This document shows positions 26,828 through 34,255 of a stretch of DNA of 64,000 bases, piece by piece. The position numbers and the translations under genes were made by a program. The notes below the pieces were generated by a model. That model was not told where the DNA came from, searched no databases, and saw only the letters and a program-made list of their open reading frames with translations. Origin of the DNA: an uncultured Oscillospiraceae bacterium (lineage in GTDB: Bacteria > Bacillota > Clostridia > Oscillospirales > Acutalibacteraceae); the NCBI GenBank assembly GCA_900541975.1, contig UQLR01000007.1:1-64000 (forward strand), in the 5' to 3' direction. Within the stretch, counting starts at the first letter, position 1. Each line of letters opens with the position of its first letter.

Positions 26828-27679
26828 ATGGCAAAAAGAAAAACAGGAAAACAGATAGGCGCCATTTTAAGCATATGTATGATGCTGTTGCTTTTTACAG
26901 TGCCGGCGGCAGCGCAGGACAGCGCCGACTACAAGGTGAATGATCTGTCTGTAAAAAAAGGAGATACTGTGACTTATACCCTTTATATTAAAGATTTGGA
27001 TCAGACAGTTGCCGGTATTAATGTTTCTGTAAAATATGACCAGGCGCATTTGGCGCTTGAAGAAGATACGGTAAATCTGCCGGTATTTAAAGACGCTGTA
27101 TGCAATTACAGCATAGAAGATGAGATTTTATTTAATGCGGCAAATGCAGGAACGGGATATGATATACCGGAAGATGGAATGATCTTTTCCGCTTCGTTTA
27201 AAGTTCAGGGTGATCCAGCCTCTGTAACAATTACAAGCGAGGTTCTTGAACTGTATGACATGGACCTTGTACAGATGGCCGAAAGCGATGGGTATACACT
27301 GGAGGACGATGTAATAGAAGGCACTTTGCCGGATGTAGTTGCACCGCAGGATGTTGACGCCAGAATTGAACAGGCAAGACAACAGGCGGCGCAGGATCAA
27401 TCCGGAGAAGGCTCAATAAATGTCTGGATTTTGGTAGCGGGTGCAGTGGCCGTTTTATGCATAGCGGCCGTAGCAATTATTGTTATGATGCGTAAAAACC
27501 ATGCAGCGACGCAGCATGCGGGCGCCATGGATCAGGAGAAAAACGCTGGCAGCCTCGATATGGAGCCAGGCAATGCGTCTGAAAGTACTGTAGAGCAACA
27601 GGCGGATGGACAGCAAAGAGAGGAGTTCCGGCAAGAGGCGCCCGGCAGCGCGCAGCAGAATGACGAAGAGAGCCGGTAA
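26828..27679 (+). CDS. Membrane-anchored protein with a single cohesin-like domain
   Basis: 283 residues. Signal peptide about 1-29 (ending PAAAQ), then a beta-rich domain about 33-165 that aligns by eye with the cohesin-like part of the preceding protein: KKGDTVTYTLYIKDL, AGINVSVKYDQAHLAL, EILFNAANAGTG. A transmembrane helix lies near 198-222 and is followed by a hydrophilic cytoplasmic tail rich in Gln, Glu and Ala. The ATG at 26828 follows GGAGGATG. It would display one cohesin-like module at the cell surface. Cohesin assignment rests on pattern and context only. Confidence 0.7.
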   Translation: MAKRKTGKQIGAILSICMMLLLFTVPAAAQDSADYKVNDLSVKKGDTVTYTLYIKDLDQTVAGINVSVKYDQAHLALEEDTVNLPVFKDAVCNYSIEDEILFNAANAGTGYDIPEDGMIFSASFKVQGDPASVTITSEVLELYDMDLVQMAESDGYTLEDDVIEGTLPDVVAPQDVDARIEQARQQAAQDQSGEGSINVWILVAGAVAVLCIAAVAIIVMMRKNHAATQHAGAMDQEKNAGSLDMEPGNASESTVEQQADGQQREEFRQEAPGSAQQNDEESR

Positions 27680-27888
27680 ATGTTTGCGGATGCCAGATGG
27701 CTTTTTTGTTTGCAGCTGTTAAAACTGTTTTCCTGATAAACATGGCTTGTCTGGCAGAAAAAGAGATTTTTGGTACGCTGTAAGGGATTTTTTGGCTTTT
27801 CTTTTTGTATGGATTGAGAAAAATTCCGACAGAAAATTGTTAAAAACATATAATTCCTTGCCGCTTTACTTTTATTACTAAAAAGTTA

Positions 27889-27917
27889 TTGCAGTTTTGA
27901 AATCAATGTTGTATAAT
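27889..27917 (+). promoter_or_regulatory. Promoter of the surface protein at 27977
   Basis: TTGCAG (27889-27894) and TATAAT (27912-27917), 17-base spacer. Confidence 0.75.
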
Positions 27918-27976
27918 ATTTACACTGAAGTCATTGTACTTTGGGGTTAGAAACAAATTTTAAGGAGGAGACAAAA

Positions 27977-29788
27977 ATGTCCAAGAAAGTACTTAGCATA
28001 CTGCTCATTGCTGTTATGCTGGTAGCAATGGTCTGTGTAGGCGCCGTCAGCGCCAGTGCTTCCACGACCGGCAGGATTTATTTTACACTGCCTGAAAGCT
28101 GGGGCGAACTTGAATACACCGGTTCCGGCAGGTTAAAGACCTCCGTTTATGCCCATATTTGGGTAAACGGCGGCGAAGATTATGCCGACTGGCAGACGCA
28201 GGCTGAAAAAATGACGCAGGTAGACGATACACGTCAGTTCTATTTTGATATTGCCAACGCTCCCGTTGAGGGTGGCGACTGGAACCTGATTATTGTCAGC
28301 TGCGCACAGCCTGAAGCAGGCTTGAACAACCAGTCCTACGACCTCACAATGGGTCCTGAATGCATGAACGATGAAATTTATCTGACAGGGGAAGTTATTG
28401 AAAACCCCATGGACTCTGCTAAGACTGCAGAGGTCGCAATGTGGAGGAATTCCCCCACACAGGGTCCGAAGCTTGCAATTACAAGCCTTGGAAATATTGT
28501 TGGTACGACACCGCTTCCCGGCGAGACGCCTGAGAGCATTGTAACGGCCTGGGCTGCAAACTATCCTACGCTTGCGACGGATGAAACTTTGGCAGCTTTG
28601 ACAGCGCAGCTGGAGACAATTTTTGCAGAACTGCCCACACTGCCCACTGGTACGGAGCCCAGCGATGTGCCGACCAACCCCACCGACACGCCGGAGCCGA
28701 CCAACCCGACTGATACGCCGGAACCGACCAACCCCACCGATACACCGGAGCCGACCAATCCGACCGATACACCGGAACCGACCGATCCGACTGATACCGC
28801 TCCGACCGATTCTCCGACCGATGAATATGGCCGTACAAGAGGTATCCCTTCCCCTTATAAGGTAAGAATGCCTGAGAGAATGATGGCAAACAACGGTCAG
28901 CCGGGCGACGAAGCACATCCCGATTGGGACGGCTATTACAAGGTTTTCTATTTTGAAGCACCGGACGAATGGCTTGCAAATGCAGATAAGAAAGAAGAAG
29001 GCTATGAAATTGGCTTCTACTGGTATAATGGGACAGAAAACAACGGCGAATGGCCTGGTGTGCCCGCCACACAGTTGCTGCCCACGATGATTGAAAAATT
29101 CAAGGATGAAAATCCGGATGCAACGGAAGAAGAGCTTGCAGCTGCAGAAGCAGAATTGGCTGCGGCATACGGCAACATTTATTATGCGATTGCACCTTCC
29201 TATGTACCGTTTATCCTTTGGAACAACGGTGTTGACAAAGGCTTGCCAACAGATGAGGATTATGACGAGTCCAAGCAGGATATTGCATACCAGACGGTGG
29301 ATATCAATACAGACGACCCGATCTTAAATGATCTGGAAGCTGCGGATCTCTGCGGTACGATGACTGTCCTTACAGGTGAGGTTACGGAAGAAGAAAATCA
29401 GTTGACAGGTATTGTCAACCGTTTGCATAAGACCACACAGGTCTTCTTTAACCCCCTGACAGGTGCGCAGACGACCGAACCGTTTACCATTGACGGTGAA
29501 GTTCAGTATACAGAAGACGGCTATACACAGAACCCGTATTTTGATATGGATTATACCTATATCAGAAATGATGCGGCAAATGTAACGCCGGTAGAACCTG
29601 GTACATCTACAGTGATGGAAACAGAGCCTGCAACAACAGGCGGCGGTTCTACTGTAACGCCTGATGGAAAAGCGCCCGGCACAGTCAACACGGCGCAGGA
29701 CATTGTAATGTTTGTTGTTCTTGCAACCATTCTTGTGGCGGCAGCCGGCGTAGCTGTGGTTGCGCGCAAGAGAAAAGAACAGGCATAA
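27977..29788 (+). CDS. Membrane-anchored surface protein with two carbohydrate-binding-like modules
   Basis: 603 residues from the ATG at 27977 (TAAGGAGG upstream). Signal peptide about 1-27. Module 1 (about 29-190) begins IYFTLPESWGEL and has YAHIWVNGG, a pattern seen in starch-binding CBM26-like domains. A linker of Thr-Pro-Glu-Pro repeats spans about 232-290. Module 2 (about 305-520) has VFYFEAPDEW and IGFYWYNGTENNGEWPG. The C-terminus holds one helix (about 572-592) ending ARKRKEQA, with no LPxTG sorting motif. Module 1 is closely related to the single module of the gene at 30122, and the two genes share their 5' ends, indicating tandem duplication. The probable role is binding glucan at the cell surface. 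Confidence 0.75.
   Translation: MSKKVLSILLIAVMLVAMVCVGAVSASASTTGRIYFTLPESWGELEYTGSGRLKTSVYAHIWVNGGEDYADWQTQAEKMTQVDDTRQFYFDIANAPVEGGDWNLIIVSCAQPEAGLNNQSYDLTMGPECMNDEIYLTGEVIENPMDSAKTAEVAMWRNSPTQGPKLAITSLGNIVGTTPLPGETPESIVTAWAANYPTLATDETLAALTAQLETIFAELPTLPTGTEPSDVPTNPTDTPEPTNPTDTPEPTNPTDTPEPTNPTDTPEPTDPTDTAPTDSPTDEYGRTRGIPSPYKVRMPERMMANNGQPGDEAHPDWDGYYKVFYFEAPDEWLANADKKEEGYEIGFYWYNGTENNGEWPGVPATQLLPTMIEKFKDENPDATEEELAAAEAELAAAYGNIYYAIAPSYVPFILWNNGVDKGLPTDEDYDESKQDIAYQTVDINTDDPILNDLEAADLCGTMTVLTGEVTEEENQLTGIVNRLHKTTQVFFNPLTGAQTTEPFTIDGEVQYTEDGYTQNPYFDMDYTYIRNDAANVTPVEPGTSTVMETEPATTGGGSTVTPDGKAPGTVNTAQDIVMFVVLATILVAAAGVAVVARKRKEQA
28663..28815 (+). repeat. Tandem 27-base repeats coding TPEPTNPTD linker
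   Basis: About four to five copies of a 27-base unit (CCGGAGCCGACCAACCCC-like core) encode Thr-Pro-Glu-Pro-Thr-Asn-Pro-Thr-Asp, a flexible, probably O-glycosylated or extended linker. Confidence 0.85.
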
Positions 29789-29834
29789 TCGTTGCCTGTT
29801 TGAACCATTCCTTTTCATTAAAGGGAAATACTAT

Positions 29835-29869
29835 CCCGCCCGGATGCAAAACATCCGGGCGGGTTTTTT
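29835..29869 (+). terminator. Terminator after the surface protein at 27977
   Basis: Perfect 12-bp stem CCCGCCCGGATG (29835-29846) with complement at 29852-29863, then six T. Confidence 0.95.
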
Positions 29870-30030
29870 ATAGAGCAATGTGCTTTCCACAGACCAGACA
29901 CGCGGCGGATTACCGGGAAAGTCGATTTCATGTAATGCAGGATTTTCTTCTATATTATTTTAAATATTCAATAAAATAATTTAGACACAATGCTTTAAGG
30001 CAATAAAATATAAAAAAATTTCAAAAATGG

Positions 30031-30059
30031 TTGAAGTTTTATTTTGCATGATGTATAAT
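30031..30059 (+). promoter_or_regulatory. Promoter of the surface protein at 30122
   Basis: TTGAAG (30031-30036) and TATAAT (30054-30059), 17-base spacer. Confidence 0.7.
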
Positions 30060-30121
30060 TACAGTACTGGAGTTATAAAAGCTTCGGATGAAAATGTTTT
30101 TTATTTAAGGAGGAGACAAAA

Positions 30122-30937
30122 ATGTCCAAGAAAGTGTTTAGCGTTATACTGGTTGCAGTGATGGTTGTTTCCATATTCTGCATTGCCGGTATCAGCGCGT
30201 CTGCCTTTGGCGGCGGTACAATTTATGCTGAACTTCCCGACACATGGGCAAAGGCTGCCAAAGCAGTTTATTGCCATGTTTGGGAAAACGGTGCAGACGA
30301 ACTGTATGCATGGCAGACAAAGAATGAAAAAATGGAACAGGTGGAAGGCAACAAGTACAGCTATGAAATTCCTTCCGGCAACTGGAATATGATCATCATC
30401 AGCATCGATACCGGTATGCAGACCTACGACCTCACCTTTGGCGATCCGTGCGTTGGCGATACCATTTTGATCGACCCTGATACACCGATTGAAAACCCAA
30501 TGGATTCCAATAAGTCGGCTGCAAGGGCAACCTGGCAGAACAACAACGCAGATTACGGCCCGCACTTTGCAATTACGAGCATTGGTTCCGTTGTGGGCGA
30601 AGTTTTAGCTCCGGGTGAAGATGCAAATCAGGTTCTGGAAGCGTTTAAGACAAACTATCCGGACATTGCAACGGCTGAATTAGTTGCAGAGCTTGAGCAG
30701 CAGCTGGGAATTGACTCTGCTGATGCAGGTTCTTCCGATACCGCAAGCGGCGGGGATGCTGACACCACAAGTAGCGGCGGCAGCACGGCTTCCGGCACAA
30801 GCAGCACAGCTTCCGGCACGAGCTCCGGCGCAACTTCTACAGGTGATTCCACACCTTATGTTGTATTGGCTGTAGTTCTTGTAGCGGCCCTTGGCGTGGC
30901 TGTGATTGCAGCGAAAAAGAAAACAACTGCTGAGTAA
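30122..30937 (+). CDS. Membrane-anchored surface protein with one carbohydrate-binding-like module
   Basis: 271 residues. Signal peptide about 1-25, one beta-rich module (about 28-165: IYAELPDTWAKA, YCHVWENGADELYAWQTKNE), a Ser-Thr-Gly-Ala-rich linker (about 205-240), then one helix and a Lys-rich tail. The module is a paralogue of the N-terminal module of the gene at 27977, sharing the order of motifs (YDLTFGDPC versus YDLTMGPEC, ENPMDS, ITSIGS). Ribosome site and first codons are nearly identical between the two genes. It probably binds glucan at the surface. Confidence 0.75.
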   Translation: MSKKVFSVILVAVMVVSIFCIAGISASAFGGGTIYAELPDTWAKAAKAVYCHVWENGADELYAWQTKNEKMEQVEGNKYSYEIPSGNWNMIIISIDTGMQTYDLTFGDPCVGDTILIDPDTPIENPMDSNKSAARATWQNNNADYGPHFAITSIGSVVGEVLAPGEDANQVLEAFKTNYPDIATAELVAELEQQLGIDSADAGSSDTASGGDADTTSSGGSTASGTSSTASGTSSGATSTGDSTPYVVLAVVLVAALGVAVIAAKKKTTAE

Positions 30938-30976
30938 GAGGGTTTTGTATTTTTAGCAGATAAAAAAGCTCTCTCG

Positions 30977-31012
30977 AGGGAGGCACTTCGTAAAGAAGTT
31001 GCCTCCCTTTTT
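30977..31012 (+). terminator. Terminator after the surface protein at 30122
   Basis: Stem AGGGAGGC.ACTTC / GAAGTTGCCTCCCT (30977-30989 with 30995-31008, one bulge) followed by TTTTT. Confidence 0.85.
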
Positions 31013-31232
31013 AAGATAGAGGAACACGAAATGGACGAGGAGCCGCCGTCCTGTTTCAGCAGTTGGCTGAAAAAATGATAGAAGCAGGCGGGAAAAGAAA
31101 CTTGAAGGTTAAGAGATGTTGGCCATAAGTTATTACCAGGTCTGATTTCTGAATGGCTGGAACTGCTGAAAGATCCAAACCTACAGTGGGGCAGAAGTAA
31201 GACAATAAGCCAGAATATAAGGAGGAAAAGGC
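31013..31232 (+). other. Degenerate coding region, no intact gene
   Basis: Short protein-like stretches appear in different frames, for example one containing QQLAEKMIEAGG near 31060 and another with ISEWLELLKDP near 31145, interrupted by stops. This looks like a decayed gene but I cannot name the family. Confidence 0.3.
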
Positions 31233-31781
31233 ATGGGATTTTTAGGCTATCAAAAAAATGAAATTCGAGAGTATAACGATAAGCGTTGTTGTGGATTATG
31301 GTTTATCATAATCGGCGGTATTATCATGCTCTCTGCCATTTTGGGGGGAGAACAAAAGATACACCCTGTCATATTTACTGTAGGCCTTGTTGTGGGATTT
31401 TACATATCAGCAATAAACAAAAAGGTAGTAGCAAAGCTATCATGGGGGAAATCATCAAAATTTCAAAATAACATGGCTATTTTCTCTATTGCCATCTTGT
31501 TTCCTCTTATGTTCATTTTGGCGGGACCATTTTTTCCAATGCAGGATTGGAGAATGATTTGGTTAATGACTTTCCTTGCCGTTGGGCTTCATTTTATCCC
31601 GTTCTATTTTGTCCATGGAATTTCAATGATAGGAATTGCAATTTTATGTTCTGTTAATGCTGTAATAGGAATATTTATTCCAGCAATTCCATTTATTGTT
31701 TTAGCATTTATTGATGGACTGATTAAAATTGGATTTGGGATATATCTTTTATTTTTCTCAAAGCCTACAAAAAAACCGTGA
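31233..31781 (+). CDS. Multi-pass membrane protein of unknown function
   Basis: 182 residues with about six hydrophobic helices and short loops, beginning MGFLGYQKNE and ending in a Lys-Pro tail. The ATG at 31233 follows AAGGAGGAAAA. No catalytic motif is visible. It resembles a class of small uncharacterised membrane proteins of Firmicutes (DUF6609-like), but I cannot confirm this. It stands alone between the surface cluster and mobile-element debris. Confidence 0.65.
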   Translation: MGFLGYQKNEIREYNDKRCCGLWFIIIGGIIMLSAILGGEQKIHPVIFTVGLVVGFYISAINKKVVAKLSWGKSSKFQNNMAIFSIAILFPLMFILAGPFFPMQDWRMIWLMTFLAVGLHFIPFYFVHGISMIGIAILCSVNAVIGIFIPAIPFIVLAFIDGLIKIGFGIYLLFFSKPTKKP

Positions 31782-31810
31782 CGGTCTCGCCCGTCTTTGC
31801 TGATGGGCAA

Positions 31811-32060
31811 TCAAGGCGGGAAAGCCCTAAAATATGGCTTCCCGCCACGCAAGTTTTCCTGCCGTAAAAATGCCTTTGGCCGTCCACGGCGTTTAAGCGG
31901 CAGCCCGGCCTGTTCCCAATTATATCGACTGACCCAGTTTTTGGTCTGGATCTTTTTTAATCCCCACAGGTCTGCAATCTGCTGCCGCGTTTTTTCTTTC
32001 TCCCGCAGAAGAAGGATCTCTGGTTCCAGTTTTAATGTCTGTCCAGATCCTTTTGCTCAT
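31811..32060 (-). pseudogene. Remnant of an IS3-type OrfA-like helix-turn-helix gene
   Basis: The minus strand starts MSKRIWTDI at 32060, then the homologous reading continues only in another frame: LLLREKEKTRQQIADLWGL, a helix-turn-helix, then KNWVSRYN and KRRGRPK, to a stop at 31811. IADLxGL followed by KNWV and a GRP tail is typical of IS3-family OrfA or related small DNA-binding proteins. The frame change and absence of OrfB indicate a dead fragment. Confidence 0.6.
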
Positions 32061-32063
32061 AAT

Positions 32064-32112
32064 AAAAGCCCCCTGATGTAGTGCTTATATTTTCCTACAT
32101 CAGGGGGCTTTT
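32064..32112. terminator. Perfect 18-bp hairpin, bidirectional terminator
   Basis: Arms 32064-32081 (AAAAGCCCCCTGATGTAG) and 32095-32112 pair perfectly. T-runs flank both sides. It can end the uracil-DNA glycosylase transcript on the minus strand. Confidence 0.85.
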
Positions 32113-32206
32113 GTCTATTGTCCGTTTTTACTGGGGCGGTTCAAAGCCAGGAGGGTATTTATCACGTAGCAGAATATTGATACGTTGCGCAAGCTAATGA
32201 TAAAGG

Positions 32207-32794
32207 TTATGAGGATGTTGCATGATAGGTGTGCAGACAAATTTCATGAATTTTTTCCCTGAGCTTTAAAAAATCCTCGAAAGCTTCAGGTTTTTGCCGC
32301 GGGTTACGCAATAAGGCCGCCGGGTGTAGAGTAGCCATCATTAAAACACCGTTTTTTTCAAAAAAAATACCGTGCTCTTTTGTAATTTTTATATCCGGCT
32401 TGATAATTTTCATAGCGGCAATTCTTCCCAAGCATACAATAATTTTTGGACGTATTAAACGAACCTGGCTTTTTAGCCAGTCTATGCACTGTTCCTGTTC
32501 TTCTGGAAGCGGATCGCGGTTTTTGGGCGGGCGGCACTTTACAATATTGGCAATGTAAATATTTTTCTTTCTGTCAAGATCTATAGCTGTTAGCATTTTA
32601 TCCAGCAGCTGTCCGCCTCTGCCAACGAAAGGTTCGCCCTGTAAATCTTCGTTTTGGCCGGGACCTTCGCCGATAAATAAAACTTCGGCCTCTTTATTGC
32701 CAACGCCAAATACAACGTTTGTGCGCGTTTTGCATAGGCTGCATTTTTCACAGCACAAACAGTCAATCTCCAGTTTATCCCAGGAATCGTACAT
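32207..32794 (-). CDS. Uracil-DNA glycosylase, family 4 (iron-sulfur)
   Basis: 195 residues from the ATG at 32794 (AAGGAGG upstream; the frame extends 5' into the promoter). It removes uracil from DNA in base-excision repair. Seen: clustered N-terminal cysteines [11 protein letters not shown], motif [10 protein letters not shown], the segment [11 protein letters not shown], a further Cys in QEQCIDW that may complete the 4Fe-4S site, and motif [11 protein letters not shown]. Length fits family 4 enzymes. It has its own promoter. Confidence 0.93.
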   Translation of the reverse strand: MYDSWDKLEIDCLCCEKCSLCKTRTNVVFGVGNKEAEVLFIGEGPGQNEDLQGEPFVGRGGQLLDKMLTAIDLDRKKNIYIANIVKCRPPKNRDPLPEEQEQCIDWLKSQVRLIRPKIIVCLGRIAAMKIIKPDIKITKEHGIFFEKNGVLMMATLHPAALLRNPRQKPEAFEDFLKLREKIHEICLHTYHATSS

Positions 32795-32833
32795 GGTTGT
32801 AAACCTCCTTACAGGTTTGTACTTTATGGGTTT

Positions 32834-32862
32834 ATTATAGCATAAATGTACCCATGAAGCAA
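32834..32862 (-). promoter_or_regulatory. Promoter of the uracil-DNA glycosylase gene
   Basis: Minus strand TTGCTT (32857-32862) and TATAAT (32834-32839), 17-base spacer. Confidence 0.75.
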
Positions 32863-32971
32863 AATATTTATATATAAAACTTGCAATTGCACGCAAACAG
32901 CTGTAAAATATAGAAGATATAAAAATAGATGCAGTAAGCAGAAATGTTGCAAAAGAATGGTGGTACGGTTT

Positions 32972-33538
32972 ATGAAGATTATGGTTGAAACATCAGCAAG
33001 GCATTTGCATGTATCGCAGGAAGCGTTGGAGGCGCTTTTTGGAAAGGGTGCAAAATTGACAAATAAAAAAGATCTTTCCCAACCCGGGCAATTTGCCTGT
33101 GAAGAGAAAGTAAAGGTGGTAGGCCCGAGAGGCGATATTACCATGTCTATTTTAGGTCCGGTCAGGCGTGCAACGCAGATAGAGGTAGCTTTTACAGACG
33201 CAAGGAAGCTTGGCATTGCAGCGCCTGTGCGGGAGTCGGGTGATATTGCCGGCACGCCGGGCTGTAAGCTGGTGGGCCCTGCGGGTGAAATAGAAATAGA
33301 CTGTGGCGTAATTGTTGCCAAGAGACATATTCACTTAACGCCGGAAAACGCAAAGCAGTATGGCCTGCATGATAAACAGATTGTTTCTGTGTCTGTAGGC
33401 GGCCAGGGAAGAAAGCTGATATTTGGCGATGTGGTGGTACGCGTAAGCGATAAGTTCGCGCCTGCTATGCATGTTGATACAGACGAAGCCAATGCGGCGG
33501 GGCTTGCAGGAACAACAGACGGCGAGATTATAGCATAA
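32972..33538 (+). CDS. pduL: Phosphotransacylase PduL
   Basis: 188 residues from the ATG at 32972 (GGTGGT upstream; an ATG five codons earlier is also possible). It transfers acyl groups between CoA and phosphate (acetyl- or propionyl-phosphate). It has the two PduL beta-barrel repeats with zinc-ligand histidines: SARHLHVS near the N-terminus and AKRHIHLTPENA in the second half, plus VGPRGDI and VGPAGEIEI. No microcompartment shell genes are nearby and no N-terminal encapsulation peptide is evident, so it is probably the soluble phosphotransacetylase used with an acetate kinase elsewhere. Confidence 0.93.
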   Translation: MKIMVETSARHLHVSQEALEALFGKGAKLTNKKDLSQPGQFACEEKVKVVGPRGDITMSILGPVRRATQIEVAFTDARKLGIAAPVRESGDIAGTPGCKLVGPAGEIEIDCGVIVAKRHIHLTPENAKQYGLHDKQIVSVSVGGQGRKLIFGDVVVRVSDKFAPAMHVDTDEANAAGLAGTTDGEIIA

Positions 33539-33551
33539 TAGGTAAATGGTG

Positions 33552-33593
33552 AACCGGCCCGGTGCAGCTATAAGCACCGGGCCGGTTGTTTTT
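33552..33593 (+). terminator. pduL terminator
   Basis: Perfect 14-bp stem AACCGGCCCGGTGC (33552-33565) with complement 33574-33587, then GTTTTT. Confidence 0.95.
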
Positions 33594-33604
33594 ATATGGT
33601 ATGC

Positions 33605-34255
33605 TTATCCAATGATTGCAAGCAAAATGGAGAAATAATGGAAAACACTGCCGGCTATGGTAAATAAGTGCCAGACAGAGTGAAAGTATTTGATTTTTTT
33701 GACTGCATAAAAGATAACGCCCACCGTGTAAAAAACGCCCCCAAGCAACAGAAAAAGCAGAGAGATGGAAGGAATAGAATCCATTAAAGGTCTAATTGCA
33801 AAGATAATAACCCATCCCATTGCAATGTAGCAAGCGACGGAGGGCTTCCGGAAACGCTCCAGGTCAATGGAATTTAATACAATTCCAATGACAGCAGCCC
33901 CCCACACAACACCAAATAAAATCCACCCCAGTGTACCGCGCAGACAGACAAGCGTCAGCGGCGTATAGGTGCCCGCAATTAAAAAGAAAATGGTGTTATG
34001 GTCCATAATACGAAAAAAGCGTTTGGCCTTTTGGTTGGTAATAGCATGGTACAGGGTAGACATTGTATATAGAATAATCAGAGAAGCTCCATAAATACAA
34101 CTGCTGACAATTGCCCAGACGTCGTTATAAATAGCGGAAAAAACAATTAAAATGACAGTACCGGCAATGGAAAGAAGACTGCCGGTTCCGTGAGAAACCG
34201 CGTTAAAAATTTCTTCCCCCAGGGTATATATTTTTTTATTTTGCTTTTCATGCAT
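33605..34255 (-). CDS. Hemolysin III/TrhA (PAQR) family membrane protein
   Basis: 216 residues from the ATG at 34255, which follows GGGAGGCG. Seven transmembrane helices and the PAQR metal-site histidines: SHG near residue 20, LYHA, DHN and the late SVWHLFTIAGS with its histidine. The family regulates membrane energetics and fluidity; the old name hemolysin III is historical. The start overlaps the end of the upstream alpha-glucosidase gene by eight bases, so translation is probably coupled. Confidence 0.9.
   Translation of the reverse strand: MHEKQNKKIYTLGEEIFNAVSHGTGSLLSIAGTVILIVFSAIYNDVWAIVSSCIYGASLIILYTMSTLYHAITNQKAKRFFRIMDHNTIFFLIAGTYTPLTLVCLRGTLGWILFGVVWGAAVIGIVLNSIDLERFRKPSVACYIAMGWVIIFAIRPLMDSIPSISLLFLLLGGVFYTVGVIFYAVKKIKYFHSVWHLFTIAGSVFHYFSILLAIIG

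Noticed and set aside
28133..28918. Long minus-strand open frame with Gly/Arg/Ile repeats opposite the Thr-Pro linker gene.
   Set aside because: Produced by the coding repeats on the other strand.
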